A program made the position numbers and the translations under genes. Below, one piece after another: positions 6,621 through 19,259 of a stretch of 19,694 nt of DNA (position 1 is its first letter; every line of letters begins with the position of its first letter). The notes beneath the pieces were generated by a model. The model saw only the letters and a list, made by a program, of their open reading frames with translations, had not been told where the DNA came from and searched no databases. The stretch lies in assembly GCA_002408725.1 (NCBI GenBank), contig DHTR01000016.1, forward strand, positions 22,718 through 42,411, given 5' to 3'. This stretch comes from Pelotomaculum sp. UBA5255. GTDB lineage: Bacteria; Bacillota; Desulfotomaculia; Desulfotomaculales; Pelotomaculaceae.

Positions 6621-6745
6621 TTAAGAATGTCATTGTGGGGCAATGTCTTTTTTCATTTTCATGGAATTATATGTATTTGCAGGTTGCTTTCAGGAAATAA
6701 TATTTTAGATAGTCCCAAACTTTAACTAGAAGCGAGGTATTGTAC

Positions 6746-6778
6746 ATGAACAACAGCCTTGCTTTTTCCCTTGTATGA
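6746..6778 (+). CDS. Candidate ten-residue leader peptide before rpoB
   Basis: ATG at 6746 opens a ten-codon frame (MNNSLAFSLV, stop TGA) with GCGAGGT at 6732-6738 as a possible ribosome site. Codons 4 and 5 form the left arm of the hairpin that ends in seven T's (6755-6794). It is too short to judge by coding bias; only its placement argues for it. Confidence 0.3.
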   Translation: MNNSLAFSLV

Positions 6779-6794
6779 ATCGAAGGCTTTTTTT
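6755..6794 (+). terminator. Weak terminator-like hairpin before rpoB
   Basis: AGCCTT (6755-6760) pairs with AAGGCT (6783-6788) across a 22-base loop and runs into seven T's. The stem is short and the loop long, so it is weak unless the loop folds further. It lies about 60 bases before rpoB. Confidence 0.4.
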
Positions 6795-6851
6795 CTGCTT
6801 AAAGCGTCGGTATTCGCTGTAATCTTTTATTTAATATAGGACAGGGGTGTG

Positions 6852-9800
6852 ATGCGTTCGATGCCTTATGCCGAAAAGGTGGGCGCCAGGATTCGCCACA
6901 ACTTTGGTAAGCTCAAGGAAGTTCTGGAATTACCCAACCTGATTGAAGTGCAGCGCAATTCTTACAACTGGTTTTTAAAAGAGGGCCTGCAGGAGGTCTT
7001 TCAGGATGTTTCTCCAATCCAGGATTTTACCGGAAACCTGGTCCTGGAGTTCCTTGACTATATCCTCGGTGACCCCAAGTACTCGGTGGAAGAGTGCAAA
7101 GAGAGGGATGTTACTTTTGCAGCGCCCTTGCGGGTAAAGGTGCGTCTAATCAACAAGGAGACGGGGGAAGTCAAGGAACAGGAAGTGTTCATGGGCGATT
7201 TTCCTCTGATGACTGAGAAAGGCACCTTTATTATTAACGGGGCGGAAAGGGTAATCGTCAGCCAGCTTGTTCGCTCCCCCGGTGTTTACTACGCCGACAC
7301 CATCGACCCCAGCGGTAAAAGACTTTTTACGGCTACAATCATCCCCAATAGGGGAGCGTGGCTTGAATTTGAGACCGACGTTAACGACCATATTTTTGTT
7401 CGCATCGACCGTACCCGGAAGATTCCCGCCACCGTCCTGGTGCGCGCCCTGGGTCGGGGTTCCAACGCCATGATTAACGACCTATTCGACAATGATGTTT
7501 TTATCCAGGAAACGCTCTCCCGGGACAACACCGACACCGAGGAAGAGGCGCTAGTTGAGATCTACAAGCGCCTGAGGCCGGGGGAACCTCCTACCGTAGA
7601 CAGCGCCCGGTCCCTGCTTTCGGCCCTCTTTTTCGATTCAAGGCGGTACGACATGGGCAATGTCGGGCGTTATAAAATTCAAAAAAAATTAAAGCACGGA
7701 GTCCTCTACCGCTATGGCGAGAACAGCGACGGGGAAACCGAGTATGATCCTTATTTAAAGAAAGAAGTTCCCAGGGAGCGGACTTTCATTCGGGAGCTGA
7801 CCCGGGAGGACATCTTTGAAGCGGTCCGGTACCTGCTCGGGTTGATGGCCGGCGAGGGCAACGTGGATGACATCGATCACCTGGGCAACCGCAGGCTTCG
7901 TTCGGTGGGCGAGCTTTTGCAGAACCAGTTCCGGATCGGCCTTTCCAGAATGGAGCGGGTTGTCCGGGAAAGGATGACCATCCAGGACGTGGATGTGATC
8001 ACGCCCCAGGTGTTGATCAATATCCGCCCCGTGGTGGCCGCAATCAAAGAGTTTTTCGGGTCCAGCCAGCTGTCCCAGTTTATGGACCAAACCAACCCGC
8101 TGGCCGAGTTGACGCACAAGCGGCGGCTTTCCGCCCTCGGGCCGGGGGGCCTGTCCCGCGAGCGGGCAGGCTTCGAGGTCCGGGACGTACACAGCTCCCA
8201 CTACGGCCGGATGTGTCCAATTGAGACTCCTGAAGGTCCCAACATCGGGTTGATCGGTTCACTGAGCACCTACGCGCGGATCAATGCCTTCGGATTCATT
8301 GAAACGCCTTACCGTAGGGTAGACAAAGAAAACAAGCGTGTAACCGATGAAATCGTCTACCTTACCGCCGACGAGGAGGAAGGGAACGTCATCGCCCAGG
8401 CCAACGCGCCGCTGGACGATGACGGTCGCTTCACGGAGAGCCGGGTCAACGCCCGCTCCCCGGAAATTGTTGTGGTTCCCGCGGACAGGGTGGACTACAT
8501 GGACGTTTCCCCCAAACAGGTGTTCAGCATCGCTACCGCGCTGATCCCCTTTTTGGAGCACGATGACGCCAACCGGGCCCTGATGGGGGCGAACATGCAG
8601 CGTCAGGCGGTGCCCCTGCTTAAAGTACAGGCCCCGCTGGTGGGCACCGGGGTTGAGTATAAAGCCGCCCGGGACTCCGGGGTCGTGGTAATCGCGAAAA
8701 ATAAGGGTGTCGTAGAGCGGGTGACGGCCACCGATGTTGAGGTCAGGGCAGAGGGAGGGTCGCTGGACCGCTACAAGCTGTTAAAATTCACCCGCTCCAA
8801 CCAGGGCACCTGCATCAACCAGAAACCCATCGTCAGAAAAGGCCAACAGGTGGAGAGCGGCCAAATTATTGCGGATGGGCCTTCCACCGACCAGGGAGAG
8901 CTGGCCCTGGGCCGCAACGTCCTGGTGGCGTTCATGCCCTGGGAGGGCTACAATTATGAGGATGCCATCCTGATCAGCGAAAAAGCAGTCAAGGATGACT
9001 ATTTTACTTCCATTCATATAGAAGAATACGAGTGCGACGCCCGGGATACCAAGCTCGGGCCGGAAGAAATCACACGGGACATCCCCAACGTCGGGGAGGA
9101 AATCTTAAAAGACCTCGACGAGAGGGGCATCATCCGGACCGGAGCCGAAGTCAGGCCGGGCGACATCCTGGTTGGCAAGGTTACCCCCAAGGGCGAGACC
9201 GAGCTCACTGCCGAGGAGCGCCTCCTGCGGGCTATCTTTGGCGAAAAGGCACGGGAGGTGCGGGATACTTCCCTGCGGGTGCCCCACGGCGAGGCCGGAA
9301 AAATTGTGGACGTCAAAGTCTTCTCCCGGGACAATGGGGATGAGCTGCCGCCGGGTGTAAACCAGTTGGTGCGGGTCTACATTGCCCAGAAGCGGAAAAT
9401 CTCCGAGGGCGATAAAATGGCCGGACGCCACGGGAACAAGGGCGTCGTTGCCAGGATCCTGCCCGAGGAAGATATGCCCTTCCTGCCAAACGGTACCCCC
9501 ATTGAAATTGTGCTCAACCCCCTGGGTGTGCCCTCCCGGATGAACATTGGACAGGTTCTGGAAACCCATCTGGGGTGGGCGGCCAGGACCCTGGGCTTGC
9601 ACGTGTCGACCCCGGTTTTCAACGGGGCGGTGGAGAGCGACATTCTAAACGCGCTGGGGCAGGCTAACCTTCCCAGGGACGGCAAGATGACCCTTTACGA
9701 CGGGCGCACGGGTGAGCCCTTCGACAACCCGATCACAGTGGGCTACGTTTACATGCTTAAACTGGCTCACCTGGTGGACGATAAGATCCACGCCCGCTCT

Positions 9801-10280
9801 ACCGGCCCGTACTCCCTGGTTACGCAGCAGCCTCTGGGCGGCAAAGCACAGTTTGGCGGCCAGCGCTTCGGGGAAATGGAGGTATGGGCACTGGAGGCCT
9901 ACGGTGCAGCCTACACGCTCCAGGAAATCCTGACCGTCAAGTCGGATGACGTGGTTGGCCGGGTCAAGACCTACGAGGCCATCGTCAAGGGTGAAAACGT
10001 GCCTGAGCCCGGCGTTCCGGAGTCCTTTAAGGTGCTGATCAAGGAACTTCAGAGCCTGGGTCTGGACGTAAAAGTCTTTTCCGAGGCAGACGAGGAGATA
10101 GAGATTAAGGAAGTCGAAGAAGACATCAGCGAAACCGCCAAGGAGCTCGGTATCGACCTGCACGTAGAGGAGCGGCCCGGGGTCCCGAATGGTGAAGAAG
10201 ATCCTGAAACCAATAAAGAGGATGAATTAAACGCTGATTTCTTGAAAGAAGAATTCAAGCTTGACGAAGAAGACAAATAG
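6852..10280 (+). CDS. rpoB: DNA-directed RNA polymerase subunit beta
   Basis: The beta subunit forms one pincer of the polymerase and part of the active site. The 1142-residue protein is full length. The rifampicin pocket (about 400-435) holds FFGSSQLSQFMDQTNPL and HKRRLSALGPGG. The residues matching E. coli D516, H526 and S531 are Asp412, His422 and Ser427, all the sensitive type. GRHGNKGVV near 858-866 and the DDKIHAR/GGKAQFGGQRFGEMEVWALE block near the C-terminus are canonical, and a long acidic tail follows. The start is chosen as ATG 6852 because AGGA lies 10 bases upstream; GTG 6849 and ATG 6861 are also in frame. It is followed by rpoC after 37 bases. Confidence 0.98.
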   Translation: MRSMPYAEKVGARIRHNFGKLKEVLELPNLIEVQRNSYNWFLKEGLQEVFQDVSPIQDFTGNLVLEFLDYILGDPKYSVEECKERDVTFAAPLRVKVRLINKETGEVKEQEVFMGDFPLMTEKGTFIINGAERVIVSQLVRSPGVYYADTIDPSGKRLFTATIIPNRGAWLEFETDVNDHIFVRIDRTRKIPATVLVRALGRGSNAMINDLFDNDVFIQETLSRDNTDTEEEALVEIYKRLRPGEPPTVDSARSLLSALFFDSRRYDMGNVGRYKIQKKLKHGVLYRYGENSDGETEYDPYLKKEVPRERTFIRELTREDIFEAVRYLLGLMAGEGNVDDIDHLGNRRLRSVGELLQNQFRIGLSRMERVVRERMTIQDVDVITPQVLINIRPVVAAIKEFFGSSQLSQFMDQTNPLAELTHKRRLSALGPGGLSRERAGFEVRDVHSSHYGRMCPIETPEGPNIGLIGSLSTYARINAFGFIETPYRRVDKENKRVTDEIVYLTADEEEGNVIAQANAPLDDDGRFTESRVNARSPEIVVVPADRVDYMDVSPKQVFSIATALIPFLEHDDANRALMGANMQRQAVPLLKVQAPLVGTGVEYKAARDSGVVVIAKNKGVVERVTATDVEVRAEGGSLDRYKLLKFTRSNQGTCINQKPIVRKGQQVESGQIIADGPSTDQGELALGRNVLVAFMPWEGYNYEDAILISEKAVKDDYFTSIHIEEYECDARDTKLGPEEITRDIPNVGEEILKDLDERGIIRTGAEVRPGDILVGKVTPKGETELTAEERLLRAIFGEKAREVRDTSLRVPHGEAGKIVDVKVFSRDNGDELPPGVNQLVRVYIAQKRKISEGDKMAGRHGNKGVVARILPEEDMPFLPNGTPIEIVLNPLGVPSRMNIGQVLETHLGWAARTLGLHVSTPVFNGAVESDILNALGQANLPRDGKMTLYDGRTGEPFDNPITVGYVYMLKLAHLVDDKIHARSTGPYSLVTQQPLGGKAQFGGQRFGEMEVWALEAYGAAYTLQEILTVKSDDVVGRVKTYEAIVKGENVPEPGVPESFKVLIKELQSLGLDVKVFSEADEEIEIKEVEEDISETAKELGIDLHVEERPGVPNGEEDPETNKEDELNADFLKEEFKLDEEDK

Positions 10281-10317
10281 GTGACTTACGCTTTACTACC
10301 AAAAGGAGGGGTCCTTT

Positions 10318-13812
<3,495 letters not shown>

Positions 13813-13823
13813 TAAGCTTTTGG

Positions 13824-13868
13824 CCCGGGCCGGGGGGCTGTAGAAAAACGCCCCCGGCTCGGGTTTCT
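13824..13868 (+). terminator. Terminator after rpoC
   Basis: A 13-bp G/C-rich stem (CCCGGGCCGGGGG at 13824-13836 with CCCCCGGCTCGGG at 13851-13863, one G-T pair) has a 14-base loop and a short TTTCT tail. It should end the rpoBC transcript, and a fresh promoter follows 29 bases later. Confidence 0.85.
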
Positions 13869-13896
13869 ATGATCAATAATAAAGGAAAAGGAAATA

Positions 13897-13925
13897 TTGA
13901 CAATGATCCGATTGAATGATAATAT
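13897..13925 (+). promoter_or_regulatory. Promoter of the L7Ae-rpsL-rpsG-fusA-tuf unit, extended -10
   Basis: TTGACA (13897-13902), 17 bases, then TAATAT (13920-13925) with TG at 13917-13918. It gives a short leader of about 30 bases. Together with the terminator upstream it makes the str-type genes a separate transcription unit. Confidence 0.8.
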
Positions 13926-13963
13926 ATTTGAGTGTCTGGATTTCAGGAGGTTTTCAAGCGGAT

Positions 13964-14215
13964 ATGGCTTATAAAAGGCTCATCTCTGCGCGTAAAAGGA
14001 CCGTTGGCGCCAAGCAGACCCTGAAAGCCATTGAGCGCGGGCTGGCCAAAGTTGTCTATGTGGCTCAGACCGCCGACCGGCACGTCATTGAGCCGATCCT
14101 GCAAAATTGTCTACAGAAAGGGATCCCGGTCATCCGAGTGGATTCCATGCAGGCTCTGGGCAAGGCCTGTCGGATCGAGGTGGGCTGCGCAGCCGCTGCC
14201 ATTACGGAGGACTAA
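13964..14215 (+). CDS. L7Ae/YbxF-family K-turn RNA-binding protein
   Basis: This 83-residue protein belongs to the L7Ae/L30e family, like YbxF of Bacillus, which binds kink-turn RNA. The signature VGAKQTLKAIERG (14-26) includes the glycine-rich contact with the K-turn, and the core fold segments KVVYVAQTAD and PVIRVDSMQALGKACRIEVG follow. Firmicutes often carry it between rpoC and rpsL, exactly as here. The cellular role is unclear. The ATG at 13964 gives the family start MAYKRL; AGGAGG at 13945-13950 lies 13 bases upstream, a long gap, with no better start between. Confidence 0.9.
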   Translation: MAYKRLISARKRTVGAKQTLKAIERGLAKVVYVAQTADRHVIEPILQNCLQKGIPVIRVDSMQALGKACRIEVGCAAAAITED

Positions 14216-14268
14216 AAAGTTTTTGCATTTTTGATTTTGGACTTAAGGGAAGGAGGTGTAATCGAGAT

Positions 14269-14643
14269 ATGCCAACCATCAGCCAGTTGATCCGCAAGGG
14301 ACGGAAAAGTATTACCAAAACTTCAGCGGCTCCCGCCTTGAAAGAGTGTCCGCAAAAACGGGGCGTTTGCACCAGGGTTTACACGACCACACCTAAAAAG
14401 CCCAACTCTGCTCTACGCAAGGTGGCGCGGGTAAGGCTCACAAACGGTATTGAGGTATCCTCCTACATTCCCGGGATCGGGCATAACCTGCAGGAGCACT
14501 CGGTGGTTCTGGTTCGCGGCGGCCGGATCAAAGACCTGCCGGGGGTCCGGTATCACATCGTGCGCGGCGCCCTGGACTCTGCGGGTGTGCAGAACCGAAA
14601 CCAGGCCCGCTCCAAATACGGTACCAAGCGAGCCAAGAAATAA
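14269..14643 (+). CDS. rpsL: 30S ribosomal protein S12
   Basis: S12 sits at the decoding centre and controls accuracy. The 124-residue protein is full length. TTTPKKPNSALRKV (about 40-52) has Lys43 and Lys44, and GGRIKDLPGVRYH (84-96) has Lys88 and Asp89. The lysines are the streptomycin-sensitive type, and Asp89 is the residue that is methylthiolated in some bacteria. AGGAGG at 14251-14256 precedes the ATG at 14269 by 12 bases. It begins the rpsL-rpsG-fusA-tuf (str) series. Confidence 0.97.
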   Translation: MPTISQLIRKGRKSITKTSAAPALKECPQKRGVCTRVYTTTPKKPNSALRKVARVRLTNGIEVSSYIPGIGHNLQEHSVVLVRGGRIKDLPGVRYHIVRGALDSAGVQNRNQARSKYGTKRAKK

Positions 14644-14669
14644 GCATGTATACAACTATAACACCTGTG

Positions 14670-14699
14670 GTTGCGAATTCATTCGCGCAACGGATTTTT
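14670..14699 (+). promoter_or_regulatory. Imperfect hairpin between rpsL and rpsG
   Basis: GTTGCG (14670-14675) can pair with CGCAAC or, with a two-base bulge, the arms can extend through GAAT/ATTC. GGATTTTTG follows. It may be a weak terminator or processing site in the 115-base gap; the evidence is thin. Confidence 0.3.
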
Positions 14700-14758
14700 G
14701 ATCTAAAAACACTTTGGTTTGGATAAACTCTATTTACACAGCAAAGGGGGGATATTGA

Positions 14759-15229
14759 ATGCCTAGAAGAGGGGCGGTCCCGAAGCTTGAAATTTTACCG
14801 GATCCCGTTTACCGGAGTAAGGTGCTGACCAAGCTGATCAACCAGATCATGCAGAAAGGCAAAAAGAGCGTCTCCGAGATGGTTGTTTATGGCGCACTGG
14901 ATAAGATCAAGGAAAAAACAGGGAAGAATCCGCTGGAAGTTTTTGAGGCGGCGATGAAAAACATTATGCCCGTGCTGGAGGTCAAGGCCCGCCGGGTCGG
15001 TGGCGCCAACTACCAGGTGCCGATTGAAGTGCGGAGTGAGCGCAGGCAAACACTGGCCATTCGCTGGTTGACCCGGTATTCCCGGGAACGCGCAGGACGA
15101 ACCATGGAAGATAAGCTTGCCAACGAAATTATGGACGCGGCAGCAGGTACCGGTGCTGCTGTCAAGAAGAGAGAAGACACACATAAAATGGCAGAAGCGA
15201 ACAAGGCATTTGCGCACTATAGGTGGTAA
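14759..15229 (+). CDS. rpsG: 30S ribosomal protein S7
   Basis: S7 nucleates assembly of the 30S head and lines the E site; in E. coli it also represses the str operon. The 156-residue protein has the usual MPRRGAVPK start, an N-terminal tail, the helical core with GKKSVSEMVVYGALDKI and RVGGANYQVPIEV, and the C-terminal KREDTHKMAEANKAFAHYRW. AAAGGGGGG stands upstream of the ATG. It is 15 bases from fusA, and its stop overlaps the fusA ribosome binding site, suggesting coupled translation. Confidence 0.97.
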   Translation: MPRRGAVPKLEILPDPVYRSKVLTKLINQIMQKGKKSVSEMVVYGALDKIKEKTGKNPLEVFEAAMKNIMPVLEVKARRVGGANYQVPIEVRSERRQTLAIRWLTRYSRERAGRTMEDKLANEIMDAAAGTGAAVKKREDTHKMAEANKAFAHYRW

Positions 15230-15244
15230 AGGAGTGATCTTTTC

Positions 15245-17320
15245 GTGGCGCGGCAATTTCCGTTAGAAAAAATCAGAAATATAGGAATCATGGCCCATAT
15301 TGACGCCGGCAAGACCACTACCACCGAAAGGATCCTGTTTTATACCGGTAGGGTTCACAAAATCGGGGAAGTTCACGATGGCGCGGCAACCATGGACTGG
15401 ATGGTCCAGGAGCAGGAGCGGGGGATTACCATTACTTCTGCCGCTACTACTTGCCGGTGGCGCGATTGCCAAATAAATGTTATCGACACGCCAGGCCACG
15501 TGGACTTCACCGTCGAGGTAGAGCGCTCCCTGCGCGTACTTGACGGTGCGGTTGCCGTATTTTGCTCCGTAGGGGGCGTCGAGCCGCAATCCGAAACTGT
15601 CTGGCGGCAGGCCGATAAGTACGGAGTTCCGCGCATTGCGTACATCAACAAAATGGACCGGGTGGGCGCCGACTTCGAGCGCGGCATCCGCATGATCAAG
15701 GAACGCCTGGGTGCAAACCCGGTGGCCCTGCAACTCCCTATCGGTGCAGAAGACAATTTTCGCGGAGTCATTGACCTGATCAGGAACAAGGCCATCATCT
15801 ATAATAACGACATGAGCGCTAGAGGCGAGGAATCAGAAATCCCGGCAGAGTTGGCTGAAAAGGCGAAATCCATGCGAAACCGCCTGATTGAAGCTGTGGC
15901 CGAATCTGATGAAGAATTGCTGCTAAGTTACCTTGATAACGAAACCTTGACGGAGGATGAACTCCGGCAGGGGTTGCGCAAAGCCACCCTCGCCGTTAAG
16001 CTGATCCCCGTATTGTGCGGCTCGGCCTTTAAAAACAAGGGTGTGCAGCCGTTGCTGGACGCAATTGTAGACTTTCTGCCTGCTCCGGACGACGTGCCGG
16101 CAGTTTGCGGGACCGATCCCCGGGACGGTAGCGAGGAAGAGCGCGCGTCCAGTGATGAGGAGCCCTTTTCGGCTCTGGCTTTTAAGATTGCAGTTGACCC
16201 CTTCGTGGGCAAACTGACTTTTTTCAGGGTTTACTCGGGGGCCTTGAAGTCGGGGTCTTATGTCTTCAACTCCAGCCGGACCCGGCGGGAGAGAATTGGG
16301 CGGATTCTGAGAATGCACGCCAACCACCGGGAGGATATCGACCATGTCTATACCGGCGATATCGTTGCGGCGGTTGGACTTAAAACAACCGCCACGGGGG
16401 ACACTCTGTGTGATGAGAAAGCCCCTGTGATCCTGGAGTCCATGGAGTTTCCGGAACCGGTGATCCAGGTGGCTATTGAGCCCAAAACCAAGCTCGACCA
16501 GGAAAAAATGGGCGTTGCCCTGCAGAAGCTGGCGGAAGAGGACCCCACCTTTAGAATTAACACCGATCCCGAAACCGGACAGACGCTGATCTCGGGTATG
16601 GGCGAGCTGCACCTGGAAATTATCGTGGACAGGATGCTGCGGGAGTTCAAGGTGGATGCCAACGTCGGCAGACCCCAGGTGGCCTATAAAGAGACCATCC
16701 GGAAAAAGGTCAAGGCCGAGGGCAAATTTATCCGGCAGTCCGGCGGGCGCGGCCAATACGGCCACGTATCAATCGAGATCGAGCCGAGGGAGCAAGGTAC
16801 GGGCTACCTGTTTACCAGTAAAATAATCGGAGGCGCCATCCCCAGGGAGTACATCCCAGCGGTCGACGCCGGGATCAAGGAAGCCATGGAAAACGGCGTC
16901 CTGGCGGGATTTCCGGTGATTGACGTGGGGGTCACCCTCCTGGACGGATCCTATCACGATGTTGACTCCTCGGAGATGGCCTTTAAGATTGCCGGTTCCA
17001 TGGGTTTCAAGAGCGCGGCCAAAAAGGCCGGGCCAACCCTGCTGGAGCCGGTTATGAAGGTAGAAGTCGTGGTCAACGATGAATATATGGGCGACGTGCT
17101 TGGTGATCTCAACTCCCGGCGGGGCCGGATTGAGGAAATGGAGTCGCGCAGCGGGGCTCAGGTTATTCACGCCTACGTTCCCCTTGCGGAGATGTTCGGC
17201 TACGCCACAGATCTGCGCTCCTGCACCCAGGGACGGGGCATTTATAGCATGCAGTTCGACCACTACGCCCAGACGCCGGACAATATTGCAGAAGGAATTA
17301 TTGCCAGGCGGCAGGGTTAA
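15245..17320 (+). CDS. fusA: Elongation factor G
   Basis: EF-G is the GTPase that moves tRNA and mRNA through the ribosome after peptide-bond formation. The 691-residue length is normal. G1 is AHIDAGKT (17-24), switch I has RGITIT (59-64), G3 is DTPGH (81-85), and G4 is NKMD (135-138). Domains II to V follow, with GGRGQYGHVSIEIEP opening domain IV and GRGIYSMQFDHYA near the end. It starts with GTG at 15245; AAAGGAG at 15228-15234 lies 10 bases upstream and overlaps the rpsG stop. A hairpin begins at the base after its stop codon. Confidence 0.97.
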   Translation: MARQFPLEKIRNIGIMAHIDAGKTTTTERILFYTGRVHKIGEVHDGAATMDWMVQEQERGITITSAATTCRWRDCQINVIDTPGHVDFTVEVERSLRVLDGAVAVFCSVGGVEPQSETVWRQADKYGVPRIAYINKMDRVGADFERGIRMIKERLGANPVALQLPIGAEDNFRGVIDLIRNKAIIYNNDMSARGEESEIPAELAEKAKSMRNRLIEAVAESDEELLLSYLDNETLTEDELRQGLRKATLAVKLIPVLCGSAFKNKGVQPLLDAIVDFLPAPDDVPAVCGTDPRDGSEEERASSDEEPFSALAFKIAVDPFVGKLTFFRVYSGALKSGSYVFNSSRTRRERIGRILRMHANHREDIDHVYTGDIVAAVGLKTTATGDTLCDEKAPVILESMEFPEPVIQVAIEPKTKLDQEKMGVALQKLAEEDPTFRINTDPETGQTLISGMGELHLEIIVDRMLREFKVDANVGRPQVAYKETIRKKVKAEGKFIRQSGGRGQYGHVSIEIEPREQGTGYLFTSKIIGGAIPREYIPAVDAGIKEAMENGVLAGFPVIDVGVTLLDGSYHDVDSSEMAFKIAGSMGFKSAAKKAGPTLLEPVMKVEVVVNDEYMGDVLGDLNSRRGRIEEMESRSGAQVIHAYVPLAEMFGYATDLRSCTQGRGIYSMQFDHYAQTPDNIAEGIIARRQG

Positions 17321-17340
17321 AATACTGTCAGAACAGTATT
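17321..17340 (+). promoter_or_regulatory. Hairpin directly after the fusA stop
   Basis: AATACTGT (17321-17328) pairs perfectly with ACAGTATT (17333-17340) around a four-base loop, starting one base after the stop codon. ATTTAGG follows, too poor in T for a clear terminator. It may mark processing between fusA and tuf. Confidence 0.5.
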
Positions 17341-17398
17341 ATTTAGGCAGTGTTCAAAAGACTTTTTACAAACCGAGTATTTGAAGGAGGCAAAACCA

Positions 17399-18601
<1,203 letters not shown>

Positions 18602-18640
18602 GAGGAGTATCGGTGTCTCTGACACTGAGAGTGAAATAAA

Positions 18641-18811
18641 ATGGCATCAAAAAAGAAAGATATTCGACCAGTAATTACTTTCGCATGCACTGAATGCAAA
18701 GAGCGAAATTACACCTCCCAGAAAAATCGCCGAAACGATCCCGGGAGAATGGAACTCAGTAAGTTCTGTTCGCGCTGCCGCAAACACACGCTGCATCGCG
18801 AATCGAAGTAA
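18641..18811 (+). CDS. rpmG: 50S ribosomal protein L33 (second, diverged copy)
   Basis: A 56-residue zinc-ribbon L33 with CTEC (16-19) and CSRC (43-46), followed by KHTLHRESK. It differs clearly from the 49-residue L33 at 2624, with a longer MASKKKDIRPVITF head. There is no good ribosome binding site before the ATG, unlike genes to the left. It lies 39 bases after tuf and before tRNA-Trp, secE and nusG, an order found upstream of rplKAJL-rpoBC in non-Firmicutes such as Chloroflexi. It is most likely from a second genome. Confidence 0.92.
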   Translation: MASKKKDIRPVITFACTECKERNYTSQKNRRNDPGRMELSKFCSRCRKHTLHRESK

Positions 18812-18825
18812 GGCAAAAGTTTGGA

Positions 18826-18858
18826 ATCCGGAACGGACATAACCGTTCCGGATATTTT
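18826..18858 (+). terminator. Hairpin abutting tRNA-Trp, possible terminator or processing site
   Basis: A perfect 11-bp stem (ATCCGGAACGG at 18826-18836 with CCGTTCCGGAT at 18843-18853) has a six-base loop and is followed by ATTTT, with tRNA-Trp starting at the next base. It could partly terminate tuf-rpmG transcripts or guide cleavage at the tRNA 5' end. Confidence 0.6.
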
Positions 18859-18932
18859 AGGTGAATAGCTCAATTAGGCAGAGCGCCTGTCTCCAAAACA
18901 GGAGGTTGTGGGTTCGATTCCTGCTTCACCTG
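18859..18932 (+). tRNA. tRNA-Trp (CCA)
   Basis: Acceptor AGGTGAA pairs with TTCACCT; D arm GCTC/GAGC; anticodon stem CCTGT/ACAGG with loop CTCCAAA, anticodon CCA at 18893-18895; T loop TTCGATT; discriminator G at 18932. The next bases are CTA, so the 3' CCA is not encoded, unlike the three tRNAs at the left end. tRNA-Trp next to secE-nusG is a common bacterial arrangement. Confidence 0.95.
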
Positions 18933-18941
18933 CTAGCAAAC

Positions 18942-18966
18942 AACGCCGCTCGTGAAGCGGCGTTTA
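18942..18966 (+). terminator. Hairpin after tRNA-Trp, possible terminator
   Basis: A 9-bp stem (AACGCCGCT at 18942-18950 with AGCGGCGTT at 18956-18964) has a five-base loop and a short TTTAT tail. With so few T's it may only partly terminate, leaving read-through to secE. Confidence 0.5.
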
Positions 18967-19004
18967 TAGGCATAAAGGCCAGCTGATAAGGAGTGACCAG
19001 TCGT

Positions 19005-19244
19005 ATGGCAGAACCAAAAACTAAAAAACCTGTAAAAGCCGAGAAACCTGTTCAAAAGAAACCGAACAGATTGGTGAAATGGTGGAATGAAACACTGGGC
19101 GAACTGCGCAAAGTGACCTGGCCGACCAAAGAAGATGCATTGCGAATGACCAAAATTGTTCTGGCTGTAGTCGTTGCAACAGCTATATTTCTGGGAATCG
19201 TGGATTTTATATTCTCTGAATTGATCGGCGCGATTGTCGGATAG
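19005..19244 (+). CDS. secE: Preprotein translocase subunit SecE (second copy)
   Basis: A 79-residue SecE with a Lys/Pro-rich head (1-21), the conserved amphipathic helix WWNETLGELRKVTWPTKEDA (26-45), and one membrane helix (about 49-73). It is shorter and clearly diverged from the 129-residue SecE at 2873. The ATG at 19005 is chosen because TAAGGAG at 18987-18993 lies 11 bases upstream; the in-frame GTG at 18993 overlaps that site. The sequence style resembles Chloroflexi SecE. It sits between tRNA-Trp and nusG, as at the head of many L11-rpoBC operons. Confidence 0.93.
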   Translation: MAEPKTKKPVKAEKPVQKKPNRLVKWWNETLGELRKVTWPTKEDALRMTKIVLAVVVATAIFLGIVDFIFSELIGAIVG

Positions 19245-19259
19245 GAAACGAGAAGTTTA

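Larger units (their letters stand above)
6285..6851 (+). other. Regulatory spacer between rplL and rpoB (no gene)
   Basis: These 567 bases carry no convincing gene. In order they hold an imperfect terminator-like fold (6336-6394), a REP-like palindrome with an extra half copy (6443-6497), an internal promoter (6592-6620), and a possible ten-codon leader ORF overlapping a weak terminator hairpin (6732-6794). In E. coli the rplL-rpoB gap is also a site of partial termination and RNA processing, which fits the role inferred here: setting rpoBC levels apart from ribosomal proteins. Confidence 0.7.

Noticed and set aside
6312..6725. 137-codon ORF in the rplL-rpoB spacer
   Set aside because: It passes through the terminator-like fold, the REP-like palindrome (giving a SLRMT-type peptide) and the TTGACA promoter. 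No credible ribosome site or protein-like composition.
8050..8140. Rifampicin-resistance changes in rpoB
   Set aside because: Asp412, His422 and Ser427 are the sensitive-type residues and the pocket is canonical.
14390..14540. Streptomycin-resistance changes in rpsL
   Set aside because: Lys43, Lys44 and Lys88 are the usual sensitive-type residues.
15923..16765. 280-codon antisense ORF within fusA
   Set aside because: It lies wholly opposite a fully conserved EF-G frame. Long antisense frames are expected in G/C-rich genes and it shows no recognisable motif.
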